Assembly: GCA_964632945.1 (NCBI GenBank)
Contig: CAZWCX010000025.1
Span: forward strand, 4,074 to 68,073
Source: CAZWCX01 sp964632945
GTDB lineage: Bacteria > Planctomycetota > MHYJ01 > WSZJ01 > CAZWCX01
Length of the DNA stretch: 64,000 nucleotides
Reading direction: 5' to 3'
The notes beneath the pieces are model-generated. The model worked only from the letters and a program-made list of their open reading frames with translations. It was not told where the DNA came from and did no database searches. This document shows, piece by piece, positions 55,028 through 62,961 of this stretch. A program made the translations under genes and the position numbers. Within the stretch, counting starts at the first letter, position 1, and each line of letters starts with the position of its first letter.

Positions 55028-56335
55028 CTACGCGGTCGCCAGCGCGCCCCGGGGGGCGGCCAGCCAATGCACCAGACGCTCCGCCAGATCCGGACGCGCC
55101 ACGGAACGAAGCACCATCCGGTGATAAAACGAGGCCCCGCGGAGGGAGGTGATCGCCCCATCCACCCGCGACATCCCCTGCTCCCAATCCCGCACCTCCG
55201 CCGCTGCGGCGCCCCGCGCCACGGTGGAGGCGCGCGCCCACCACGAGGCCGCCGCGACCAGCGCACCCAGGAACCCCAGCCCCTGCTCGTACCTCAGGTC
55301 GAAGAGCAACCGGGAAAAGCTCGCTTTTCCCCACAGTTTCGCGCGCACGTACCGCTCCAGCAGCTCCGACACGCGCGCCTCCGACGGCGGAGCAGGGACG
55401 TCCCAGACGCGCGCGAGATCGACCGGTCCGGGCCAGCCCGACACCTCGACGGTACCCCGCCCGAACAGGAATCGATAGCCGTTGGCGGCCGCGCACAGGC
55501 GCAGGCGCAGGCCCCTCCGCGGCGACCTCGCGCCGTAGGCGGCGTACTCCTGCGAGTGCACGATGGCCAGGAACTGGTGAAACAGCGCTCGCTCCGCGAT
55601 CCCCAGGCCCGGGGACGCGAGCCCCACTTCGGCCACCCCCGCCTTCAATTCCGGCATCACCATCTCGAGCATCTGCCGCAGACGGTCGCCGGTGAGCGAC
55701 TCCATGCGCGCGCCTTCCAGCACGCCCGCCAGCCGCACCATCACCAGCAGCCGGCGCGGCAGGCTCAAGTCGGAGTCATCCATGAGACGCTGCAGCCCGG
55801 CTTCGAGCCCTTGCAGGTCGCTCCAGTCCAGCCGGCCCCGCCCCCCCACCGGCACCCGCTCCGGATAGGCCGGCAGGGCCGCCACCCGCCCCAGATCCCG
55901 GAGCGTCGCCGCCAGCTCCCCGACCTGCCCGCTCGTGCGCTCCCCCCGGCCTTCCAGCACTCCCGGACAGTTGAAGCGCTGCCCGACGAACGTCCCCGCG
56001 GGGGTTTCCGCGAACGTGTACGGGAAGATCCGGCACGCCAGCGGCTTCGCCTCCGCCCCGAACTTCTCGTGCAGCCGACATTGGTTGCGCCCGCCGAGAA
56101 ACGGACACGCGCCGTCCTCCCGGAGACGCATTCGCCACTTCAGCGCCCCCGTGGCGCCCGCCACCGGTTCCCACAGCGTCCGGCCGGCCAGATCGGGAAA
56201 GTGCGCACCCCAATCCTCGCCGTCGAACCGGGACTTCTCCCAGTCGCTGAAGGAGATCGCCCAGCCGCGGCAGCAGTGCCCGCATTGGGTGCAGGAAAAA
56301 CGCATCGCGGGATGGATGCGCAGATCGACCTTCAT
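55028..56335 (-). CDS. YkgJ-type cysteine-cluster protein
   Basis: 435 residues from the ATG at 56335 (GGGGAGA ten bases upstream). A longer in-frame reading would run through tRNA-Ser and is rejected. The N-terminal 130 residues carry the YkgJ/FliB-type cluster: CTQCGHCCRGW (residues 14-24), CPFLGGRNQCRLH, PLACRIFPY and FNCPG, which binds zinc or an iron-sulfur centre in relatives. The remaining 300 residues are helical and unfamiliar. FliB relatives methylate flagellin lysines, but nothing here points to flagella, so function is open. It begins 49 bp after tRNA-Ser(GCU) and may share its promoter. Confidence 0.8.
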   Translation of the reverse strand: MKVDLRIHPAMRFSCTQCGHCCRGWAISFSDWEKSRFDGEDWGAHFPDLAGRTLWEPVAGATGALKWRMRLREDGACPFLGGRNQCRLHEKFGAEAKPLACRIFPYTFAETPAGTFVGQRFNCPGVLEGRGERTSGQVGELAATLRDLGRVAALPAYPERVPVGGRGRLDWSDLQGLEAGLQRLMDDSDLSLPRRLLVMVRLAGVLEGARMESLTGDRLRQMLEMVMPELKAGVAEVGLASPGLGIAERALFHQFLAIVHSQEYAAYGARSPRRGLRLRLCAAANGYRFLFGRGTVEVSGWPGPVDLARVWDVPAPPSEARVSELLERYVRAKLWGKASFSRLLFDLRYEQGLGFLGALVAAASWWARASTVARGAAAAEVRDWEQGMSRVDGAITSLRGASFYHRMVLRSVARPDLAERLVHWLAAPRGALATA

Positions 56336-56383
56336 CGGGCCGTCTCCCCGGTGTTTGGGAGCAAGGTCCGCGGGGCGGGAGAA

Positions 56384-56474
<91 letters not shown>

Positions 56475-56493
56475 AGGTAGGTCGCGACCTCCG

Positions 56494-56522
56494 ATGATAG
56501 GGCGTCGGCGTGCCGGCCGCAA
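56494..56522 (-). promoter_or_regulatory. Promoter for tRNA-Ser(GCU)
   Basis: TTGCGG (56522-56517), 17 bp, TATCAT (56499-56494), about 20 bp before the mature tRNA 5' end. The placement at a stable RNA gene supports reading this hexamer pair as the housekeeping promoter type of this genome. Confidence 0.6.
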
Positions 56523-56557
56523 CGGAATTCTTGCGCCGGGGCCGGCGCGCCCCTCCC

Positions 56558-57985
56558 CTACCTCCCCCGATGATCCTGGAGCACGCGCCGGAGCCCGCGC
56601 AGCTGCGGGGCGAGCCGCTTGAGGATGAACAGCTCCACTTCCTCGTTGGAGAGGCTCGGGCACTCCGGACGAAGCGCGAAGATCGGAATCTCCGCGCGCG
56701 CCATGGTCCGGTGTCCGCCCGCGCGACCCAGGTCGGAAAAGGCCTTGGCGGCCACTTTCCCCGCGTCGGATTTGTAGCCGTCGCTGCGGAAGACCACCGC
56801 CAGGGTGTCCGCGAACACCCCCGAGACGATCGACCAGCGGATGTTCGTCACCTTGATGAAGAACTCCGCCACATGCACGCAAATGTCGGTCATCTTGACC
56901 GGACCCAGATGGCTGAAGACCAGATCCCGCGCCACCAATCGCTTGACCAGGGCGATGCCGAAATAGTCGAGGGTGTCGATCGGGAAGTGGGACAACTCGA
57001 TGCGTCGGATCGTGTTGTGGTCGGCGCGGCGCGACAGCACGCGCAGGGCGGTGAGATCCTCGTCCGACAGGGGACGCTGGAAGTTCTGGGTGTCCGTGCG
57101 CAGGGCGTAGAGCAACGCGGTCGCCAGCCGGCGATTGATCTTCTCCTCGGCGGCGAGGAGGTAGGCGGTCATCATGCTCGCCGTGGAGCCGACGTCCGGA
57201 CGGATGTCGACGAATCGCCCCGTCACCGGTTTGGTCTTCGGGTGATGATCGATCACGATGTCGAACTGAACCGGAAAGTCCGGCGGGAAGAAGGTCGGCT
57301 GGCCGTCGACCGTCGCGAAGCGGTCGTACTCCCCCATCCGTGCCGGGTCGAATTTTTCCACCACCAGCCCCAGCGTCTGGATCATGGCGAGGTTTTCCAC
57401 CCGCCCCAATTCCCCCGAGTAGCTGATGGTGCAGTTGTCCTCCTTGCGCTTGAGCAGGATGCGCAAGGCGACGGCGCTGGCGAGCGCATCGGGATCCGGA
57501 TTGCCGTAGATGACGATGAGGAGCCGTTTCGCGTCCTCGCACGACGCGCGGAGGGCGCGGAGGCGACTGACCGTGTTTGCACGGTCGTAAAGCGCGCGTC
57601 CCTCCACCGACAGCATTTCGTTGACGCTGGTAAAGCGGACCTGGCCGAAGGAGCGCGACAGATCCGCGGTGTCGGCGCTCGTGACGGTGTAGACTGCGGC
57701 GCCGTTCGATTGCGGAACCACTTTTTCGAGGATTTGACGGACCACGGTGGGGTCGTCGTGGACGACGAACACCACGTCCGTCCCCTGAATCGGAGCGGCC
57801 AGCTTGCCGAGGTCGCATTGGGAGAGGTCCTGGCGCAGCAGCGCGATCTTGCTTCGCCGCAACGGGGCCTTGGCCCCCTCCCGGGTAATCGACGTGACCT
57901 GCTCCCCGTTCCGGGCGAACTCACGGGAGAGATCGACGAAACGATCCCCTTCACCGATGGTGACGACGTGCATTCCGGTTTCCAT
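56558..57985 (-). CDS. DHH-family phosphoesterase with N-terminal Rossmann-like domain
   Basis: 475 residues from the ATG at 57985; an ATG four codons later (57973) has a better GGAAACCGGA leader and is an alternative. Residues about 5-145 form a TrkA-N/Rossmann-like domain (HVVTIGEGDRFVDLSREF). The DHH phosphoesterase core follows: IVIYGNPDPDALASAVAL (motif I), DIVIDHHPKT with D246-H247-H248 and a later R-x-D region. The C-terminal DHHA1-like part holds GRAGGHRTMARAEIP. Close in layout to NrnA-type oligoribonuclease/pAp phosphatase proteins, so turnover of short oligonucleotides or a cyclic dinucleotide intermediate is likely. Divergent from the secreted TPR gene. Confidence 0.85.
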   Translation of the reverse strand: METGMHVVTIGEGDRFVDLSREFARNGEQVTSITREGAKAPLRRSKIALLRQDLSQCDLGKLAAPIQGTDVVFVVHDDPTVVRQILEKVVPQSNGAAVYTVTSADTADLSRSFGQVRFTSVNEMLSVEGRALYDRANTVSRLRALRASCEDAKRLLIVIYGNPDPDALASAVALRILLKRKEDNCTISYSGELGRVENLAMIQTLGLVVEKFDPARMGEYDRFATVDGQPTFFPPDFPVQFDIVIDHHPKTKPVTGRFVDIRPDVGSTASMMTAYLLAAEEKINRRLATALLYALRTDTQNFQRPLSDEDLTALRVLSRRADHNTIRRIELSHFPIDTLDYFGIALVKRLVARDLVFSHLGPVKMTDICVHVAEFFIKVTNIRWSIVSGVFADTLAVVFRSDGYKSDAGKVAAKAFSDLGRAGGHRTMARAEIPIFALRPECPSLSNEEVELFILKRLAPQLRGLRRVLQDHRGR

Positions 57986-58076
57986 GCGTAGGGGGGTCGG
58001 TCCCCCCACCACCCTCCTCGACGGGGGGACCCGAACCCGCCCTGATCCTACCAAAGGCCGGCAAGCGTCACAACGA

Positions 58077-58106
58077 TTGAGCCTTGTCCCCTCGAAACGG
58101 TACAAT
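58077..58106 (+). promoter_or_regulatory. Promoter for the secreted TPR protein
   Basis: TTGAGC (58077-58082), 18 bp, TACAAT (58101-58106), 42 bp before the ATG at 58148. Confidence 0.6.
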
Positions 58107-58147
58107 TCCCCGGTTGTCGTGTCCCCCATTCCCTTGCGGAGCCTTCC

Positions 58148-60805
58148 ATGCGCCGCTTTTCGCCCGCTCTCGCCCTGCTTGCCGGTGGCCTCCTCGTCCT
58201 GCTGACGACGTCCGCGCGGGCGGATCGCTCGGAAGCGCAAAAGCTGGTTCAGGAAGCGTTTGCAGCCGTGAAGGCGGGCAAGGAGGCCGACGGCCTCCGC
58301 CTGGCGGATCGTGCCGTCCGCGCCGATCCGGGGTACGGCGAGGCTTACTGCGCCCGCGGGATTGCGCACCTGTGGCTGAAGAAGTCCCGCGAGGCCGCGG
58401 ACGACCTGGCCCAGGGCGCGCGGTTGGGGGCGGGGGCGGCCAACTACCAGGGGTACCTGGCGCAGGCCCTGTGCGACACCAAGCGCTGGCACGAGGCACT
58501 CGAGGCCGCCGAGGCCGCGGTTCGGGGCGTGCCGCAGTGGGGGGTCGGCTACCATACGCGCGCCCGCGCCCGCCTGGAGTTGGGCGAAATCGACGGGGCG
58601 ATCGAGGACTGGACCAAGGCATTGTCGCTGCAGGACATCGGGTACCACTACATGCGCGCGCGCGCCTACCTGGCGCAGGGGGAATGGGACAAATGCGCCG
58701 CCGATTGCGCGAAGTGGGCGGAACACGACGATCCGAGCGACCGGTGTTTCGCCCTCTTCACCCGCTGCGTGGCCTCCGTGCTGGCGGAGAAGTACGCCGA
58801 TGCGCAGGCCGACGCCGACAAGATGCGAAAGGAATTGCCGACCTGCTTCGGCGGGCACGTCGGGTTGGCCTATTTGCACGCGCTGGCGCGGGATCCGAAG
58901 TACTTCGATCCGGCCAAGGCCCTGGAGATCCTGGCCGGCCTTCCGCCCGACCTGCGCACGGTCCGCACGGCGAACGCCCAGGCCCTGGCCTACGCGGCCG
59001 CCGAGAACTATCCCGCCGCGCTGGCGGAACTCTCCTTCCACCAGGACCACCCCGACTGGGAAGCGGCCGCGCTGCAGGCGCTCTGCCGGTGGCGCCTCGG
59101 CGATGCCGCCGGCGCGCGCACCGCGCTGGCCGAGGCGCTCCGCCTCAACCGGTACCTGCCCCGCCACCTGGAGAGGAACCGCGTCCTCGGCCCGCTTGCC
59201 GCGCTGCTGTCGCGGGCGGAAAAGACCGTCCAGGCGGAGTCGGCCGCCGGCGGACGGCGGGAACTCGACCTCGAGCGCGCCGGTTTCCCCCTGGTCGCCG
59301 GTCTGATCGAGGCGCTGGCTCATCAGTACCGGTTCGCGGACGCGGCCCGCGAGTACCGCGAGTGGCAGGAGCGGCTGTCGTCGCCGCTTCACAAGGAAGA
59401 AGTCGAGCATCGCGCGCGGACCCTGGAAGCGCTGGCCGGGGCCATGGGCAAGGTGATCCGCGGCATCAACGACAAGTCGGTCGGCGACGTCAAGATCAAG
59501 GCCGGAGAGGTCGAGACCCAGGTGGTCGGCGCGCGCGACGACGGGTTCGACTATTCGTTCGCCCAGGGGAGCGGCAAGGGCCTCTGGGTGGCCTTCCGCC
59601 CCAAGGAATTGACCGACCTGATCCTGCGCGTGAAGCCCGCCCCGGCCGAGATCTTCGCGCTGGCGCGCTTCGGCCTCGAACGCGCCCTCGACAAGGACGC
59701 CACCGCGCTCCTCCAGCGCGCGGTCGAGCAGGACGCCTCGCTCAAGGCCGAGCGCGATCGCCTGATCGCGACGAAACGCGGGATGGAAGTGCCGGAGAGC
59801 GGGTTCGTCGTGCACCAGAATGCCTTCGTCACCCCCGAGGAGAAAAAGCGGCTGGACAAGGGGGAGGTCCTCTTCCGCGGCGAGTGGATGCCCAAGAAGG
59901 ACCGCGACCAGATCGCCGCCGGCAAGATCAAGGTGGGCGGCAAATGGGTGACCATCGACGAGAAGAAGCTCACCCTCCTCGGCTACCGGAAGCTCCAGGG
60001 CAAGTGGCTGACGCCGGAGGAGTACCGCGCCGCGACGCGCTCGTGGACCAACGCCGCGCAGGAATCGACGCCGCACTGGACGGTGCGAACGAACCTCGGT
60101 CCCGAATTCGCCCGCGAACTCGCCGACGCCGCGGAAGCCGCCCACGCGGAGATGAAGGCGTTCTTCGGACGCGAGCCGCAGATCCCCGCCGGCGCCCGGA
60201 TGACGATCCTGGCCTTCCAGGACTACGGCGACTTCCGCGACTATTGCCGGGAAACGAAAAACGAGGACAAGCTCGGCCTCCGCGGGTTCGTCATCGCCGA
60301 CGTCCCGACCGCGGTCACGTACGACCTCGCCGCCGACCTGGGCGAGACCATGCGCTCCGCGATGCACGAGGCGGCGCGCCTCTGGATCCTGCGCGCCTTC
60401 CCCGGCGCCTCGTTTCCCGACTGGCTGCTGGAGGGACTGGCCGGACAGTTCGAGGGGTTCGCCTGGAACGGCAAGACGTACGAGTTCCCCCGCGTCGCCC
60501 CGGGCGCGCGCGTCCTCGCCAAGCAGGCCACCCTCGCGAAGCTCCTCTTCCCCACCGAGCGGCTCACCCGGCTCGGCCGGGTCGAGGCCGCCGGTCTCGG
60601 CCCTCGCGATGCCGCCCTCTTCTCCGCGCAGTCGTGGGCGCTCGTCTACTTCCTCGACCGCGGTCCGGACCCGGGCTACCAGGGGGTGTTGCAGAAGGCG
60701 ATCGGAGCGGCGGCGGAGGGGAAAGCGGCGGACTTCGCGGGGCTGCTGGGGCCGAAGGCGGGCAAGATCGACGCGGAACTGGCCGCGTTCCTCGCCGGGA
60801 TGTAG
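58148..60805 (+). CDS. Secreted TPR protein with decayed metallopeptidase domain
   Basis: 885 residues; GGAG six bases upstream of the ATG. Signal peptide 1-25 (LALLAGGLLVLLTTSARA). TPR units of ordinary length fill about 28-330 (DPGYGEAYCARGIAHLWL and similar). A linker with GEWMPKKDRDQ and KLQGKWLTPEEY repeats resembles the small KxxGxWV-type repeats common near such domains. The C-terminal 250 residues look like a DUF1570/peptidase-MA-type domain: the usual HExxH is HEAAR (His740-Glu741, with Arg in place of the second His), whereas the downstream Glu762 in WLLEGLAGQFE is kept. It is probably catalytically inactive and acts as a binding domain. Confidence 0.85.
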   Translation: MRRFSPALALLAGGLLVLLTTSARADRSEAQKLVQEAFAAVKAGKEADGLRLADRAVRADPGYGEAYCARGIAHLWLKKSREAADDLAQGARLGAGAANYQGYLAQALCDTKRWHEALEAAEAAVRGVPQWGVGYHTRARARLELGEIDGAIEDWTKALSLQDIGYHYMRARAYLAQGEWDKCAADCAKWAEHDDPSDRCFALFTRCVASVLAEKYADAQADADKMRKELPTCFGGHVGLAYLHALARDPKYFDPAKALEILAGLPPDLRTVRTANAQALAYAAAENYPAALAELSFHQDHPDWEAAALQALCRWRLGDAAGARTALAEALRLNRYLPRHLERNRVLGPLAALLSRAEKTVQAESAAGGRRELDLERAGFPLVAGLIEALAHQYRFADAAREYREWQERLSSPLHKEEVEHRARTLEALAGAMGKVIRGINDKSVGDVKIKAGEVETQVVGARDDGFDYSFAQGSGKGLWVAFRPKELTDLILRVKPAPAEIFALARFGLERALDKDATALLQRAVEQDASLKAERDRLIATKRGMEVPESGFVVHQNAFVTPEEKKRLDKGEVLFRGEWMPKKDRDQIAAGKIKVGGKWVTIDEKKLTLLGYRKLQGKWLTPEEYRAATRSWTNAAQESTPHWTVRTNLGPEFARELADAAEAAHAEMKAFFGREPQIPAGARMTILAFQDYGDFRDYCRETKNEDKLGLRGFVIADVPTAVTYDLAADLGETMRSAMHEAARLWILRAFPGASFPDWLLEGLAGQFEGFAWNGKTYEFPRVAPGARVLAKQATLAKLLFPTERLTRLGRVEAAGLGPRDAALFSAQSWALVYFLDRGPDPGYQGVLQKAIGAAAEGKAADFAGLLGPKAGKIDAELAAFLAGM

Positions 60806-60828
60806 GCGCGCGGTCCGGGCCGCGCGCC
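60805..60828. terminator. Bidirectional terminator candidate
   Basis: Perfect 9-bp inverted repeat GGCGCGCGG/CCGCGCGCC with a six-base loop, starting at the last base of the TPR-protein stop codon, between convergent genes. No T tract on either side. Confidence 0.5.
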
Positions 60829-60842
60829 GATGCCGGATCGGA

Positions 60843-61283
60843 TCAGTCCATCACCCGGGCGGACTCCAGGATCCATTCCGAGCCCTTGCGGTAGATCGCC
60901 AGGGTGAGCTTCCGCTCCCGCGCCTCCCGGTCGCCCGGACCGCGGTACTCGTATTTGAACGACGCCGTCCAGCGATCGCCCGAACCCAGGTACTTCTTCG
61001 GCTCCGCCACGTTCACGATCTCTGTGCGCTCGAAGTACCCCCGCAGCGCCTCCTTGGCCTGTTCCTTCGAGTACTCGTGGTTGGTCTGGTCATCCAGGGC
61101 CAGGGTGACCCGCTTGCCGAAGTACGGGGCGAGGCCCTCGGTATTGCCGGAGCGCCAGAGGCCGCGCAGCCCCTGAAAGACCTGCTTCACCTCGGCGGGT
61201 GGATCGTCCCCCGCCCGGGCCGGACCCGCGGCCAGCAGGAGCGACCCCACGAGGAGGATGCCGGCGATCGTGAATTCACGCAT
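60843..61283 (-). CDS. Secreted DUF4783-like small protein
   Basis: 146 residues with a signal peptide (1-24, AGILLVGSLLLAAGPARAG). The mature part reads as an NTF2/SnoaL-like cone: a helical start (EVKQVFQGLRGLWRSGNTEGLAPYFG) followed by strands KRVTLALDD, DRWTASFKYEYRG and RKLTLAIYRKGSEWILES. This pattern is typical of DUF4783-type periplasmic proteins. Function unknown. Convergent with the TPR gene; upstream lies the 434-bp gap that contains the palindromic element. A weak promoter candidate is at 61369-61398. Confidence 0.75.
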   Translation of the reverse strand: MREFTIAGILLVGSLLLAAGPARAGDDPPAEVKQVFQGLRGLWRSGNTEGLAPYFGKRVTLALDDQTNHEYSKEQAKEALRGYFERTEIVNVAEPKKYLGSGDRWTASFKYEYRGPGDREARERKLTLAIYRKGSEWILESARVMD

Positions 61284-61717
61284 GACAGTCGGTCCGACGT
61301 TGAGAACCCCTGACGACCACCACGAACCTGCCCATCAGGAATACAAACCGCGGGCCACGCGGCCGGAGATTGTCAAGCCCGCCCAATCCGCTATTCAACA
61401 ATGACTTGCGCCTGGACGAGCCGAACCCGCCGCGTCCCCGGTTGTCCGCGCCCCCGGACATCGCTTGTCCAAAGGTCTTCGGGACCTTCCGGAGCCCACC
61501 CGGTTCGGGTCCGAATGGAATGCCCGCCGGGACGCGGCCGGATCGATCGGGGACTAGTGGGGCTTCAACCTTGATTTCCCAGGTTGGTCCGGTCGCTTTT
61601 CGCGCCGGGCTTCGTTGCTCGTCGTCGGCGATGCACGGGGGCATCGCCTCCTCCTCGCGCCTCGCCGGGCGCGAAAACCGCCTCGGCCGAACCTAGGATC
61701 TCAAGATTGAAGACCCA
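61284..61717. other. 434-bp gap without a gene
   Basis: No convincing gene. An open frame on the minus strand across 61276-61644 has no Shine-Dalgarno sequence and runs through the palindromic element, so it is not accepted. The left half (61284-61550) is less GC-rich than its surroundings and contains TTGAAT-N18-GACAAT (61398-61369, minus), a possible promoter for the DUF4783-like gene. The right third is the inverted-repeat element. Confidence 0.6.
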
Positions 61718-61721
61718 CTAG
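61554..61721. mobile_element. 168-bp imperfect palindrome flanked by CTAG, MITE candidate
   Basis: Between CTAG at 61554-61557 and CTAG at 61718-61721 the two halves are imperfect inverted copies of about 80 bp. The left end TGGGGCTTCAACCTTGA mirrors the right end TGGGTCTTCAATCTTGA. Inner blocks TTTTCGCGCC and GGCGATGC are shared, with a 6-base loop (61635-61640). Flanking CTAG with a central TA fits the target duplication of IS630/Tc1-type elements, so a non-autonomous MITE is the favoured reading. A large structured RNA or terminator is the alternative. The right CTAG supplies the stop codon of the HEAT gene. No second copy was found in the window. Confidence 0.55.
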
Positions 61722-62140
61722 GCGTAGACCTTCTTCTGTCCGTCCCACTTGAGTTTGGCGGCATTCGCCTTCCACCATTCGGCCCAGGCCTGGGCGGCCT
61801 TGGTGCAGGCGCCGGCATCGTCGTGCGGCCCGCCGTGGGTCTTCTGGGTCGCAGCCTCGAGGGCCTTGAGCGCGAGCTTGCGGAAGTGGGCGCGCTTGTG
61901 GCTGACGTAGGGGATGAGCTGCGCGACGCTTTCCGTATGTCCAAGAACGACCAAGGAGTAAAGCGCGGAAACGCGCACGAACTCCGACTCGTCCTTGACG
62001 GCCTCGACGAGGGCGGGGATCACCTCGGGAGTGCCGTAGAGTCCGAGGTTGACGGCCGCGGTGGCGCGGCGCTGCGGATCGCGCACCCGGAGATCTCCCA
62101 GGGCGCGTTCGTGGTCCTTGTTTGGGCTGTTGATCTGCAT
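61718..62140 (-). CDS. Small HEAT-repeat protein
   Basis: 140 residues from the ATG at 62140 (GGAG seven bases upstream). Two to three HEAT/PBS-type pairs: DPQRRATAAVNLGLYG, TPEVIPALVEAVKDESEFVRVSALYSLVVLG and an RAHFRKLALKALEAATQ helix. The C-terminus WAEWWKANAAKLKWDG resembles the closing motif of the secreted HEAT protein at 44782-45600. No signal peptide, so cytoplasmic. 23 bp after menG, likely cotranscribed with clpX and menG. The TAG stop lies in the CTAG at the edge of the palindromic element, so the C-terminus may have been altered by insertion. Confidence 0.8.
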   Translation of the reverse strand: MQINSPNKDHERALGDLRVRDPQRRATAAVNLGLYGTPEVIPALVEAVKDESEFVRVSALYSLVVLGHTESVAQLIPYVSHKRAHFRKLALKALEAATQKTHGGPHDDAGACTKAAQAWAEWWKANAAKLKWDGQKKVYA

Positions 62141-62163
62141 CGAAAAGCTCCGCTGGTGGGAAG

Positions 62164-62874
62164 TTAGCGCGAGGACGCGCGTGCTCTGCCCCAGTGTATC
62201 GTGACGATTCCCAAAGTCAATGGGATCTGGCGCACGTCCTCCAGGCCGGCCGCTTCGAAGGCCGCGCGCATTTCGGCGTCGGTCGCGAACGTCAGGACCG
62301 AACGGGGGAGGTAGTCGTAGGCGTCGGTGCGCGCGCCGCTGACGAGGCGGCCGATCCAGGGAAGGACACGGGTGAAGTAGAACAGGTAGAGGCGGCGGAA
62401 CAGGTTCGACCGGGGGAGGGTGAATTCGAGGACGAGGACCTGACCTCCCGGGCGAACGATGCGGGCCATTTCGCGGATGCCGGCGCGGTAATCCGCCACG
62501 TTGCGGATGCCGAAGGCCACGGTGACGGCGTCGAAGGAGGCATCGCGGAACGGCAACCGCAGGGTGTCGGCGAGTTGGAGGTCGGCGCGCGGGTCGACCT
62601 CGGGCCGGCCGCGAACGACCATCTCGCGGCAGAAGTCGGTCCCGACCACCCGCGCCTGCGGGAAGCGGGTCTGCAGGGCATGGGTGAGCCGGCCGGTCCC
62701 GCAACAGACGTCGAGAAGCGCACGGGGCGGGCGGGTCGCGGTCCCTTCCGCGACGCGGTCGACGGTGGCCTCGCGCCATGCGCGGTCGCGCCCCGCGCTC
62801 AACAGGGTGTTGAGGAGGTCGTAGCGGCGTGCGATGGCGCCGAACATGTCGCGGACGGCTCGCGCGGCAGGCAT
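62164..62874 (-). CDS. menG: Demethylmenaquinone/ubiquinone methyltransferase
   Basis: 236 residues from the ATG at 62874. UbiE/MenG family: an N-terminal VRDMFGAIARRYDLLNTLLSAG, SAM motif LLDVCCGTGRL (the usual Ala before CGTG is Cys), TLRLPFRDASFDAVTVAFGIRNV, VLEFTLPRS and the signature YDYLPRSV. It adds the last C-methyl group in menaquinone (and in some bacteria ubiquinone) synthesis. Menaquinone is the more likely quinone for a planctomycete-like organism, but the sequence does not decide this. It starts 87 bp after clpX. No clear Shine-Dalgarno sequence precedes the ATG. Confidence 0.9.
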   Translation of the reverse strand: MPAARAVRDMFGAIARRYDLLNTLLSAGRDRAWREATVDRVAEGTATRPPRALLDVCCGTGRLTHALQTRFPQARVVGTDFCREMVVRGRPEVDPRADLQLADTLRLPFRDASFDAVTVAFGIRNVADYRAGIREMARIVRPGGQVLVLEFTLPRSNLFRRLYLFYFTRVLPWIGRLVSGARTDAYDYLPRSVLTFATDAEMRAAFEAAGLEDVRQIPLTLGIVTIHWGRARASSR

Positions 62875-62961
62875 GGGGATCGGGCGCGGGCGGAGGGACG
62901 GGCCGGCGCCCCCGGGCGCGCGCGCGGCGCGGGCCCGGCGGTTGGGGTCCCCGGCCGGTCG

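Noticed and set aside
61276..61644. Open frame of 122 codons on the minus strand.
   Set aside because: It crosses the palindromic element and the gap without a ribosome-binding site or recognisable domain.
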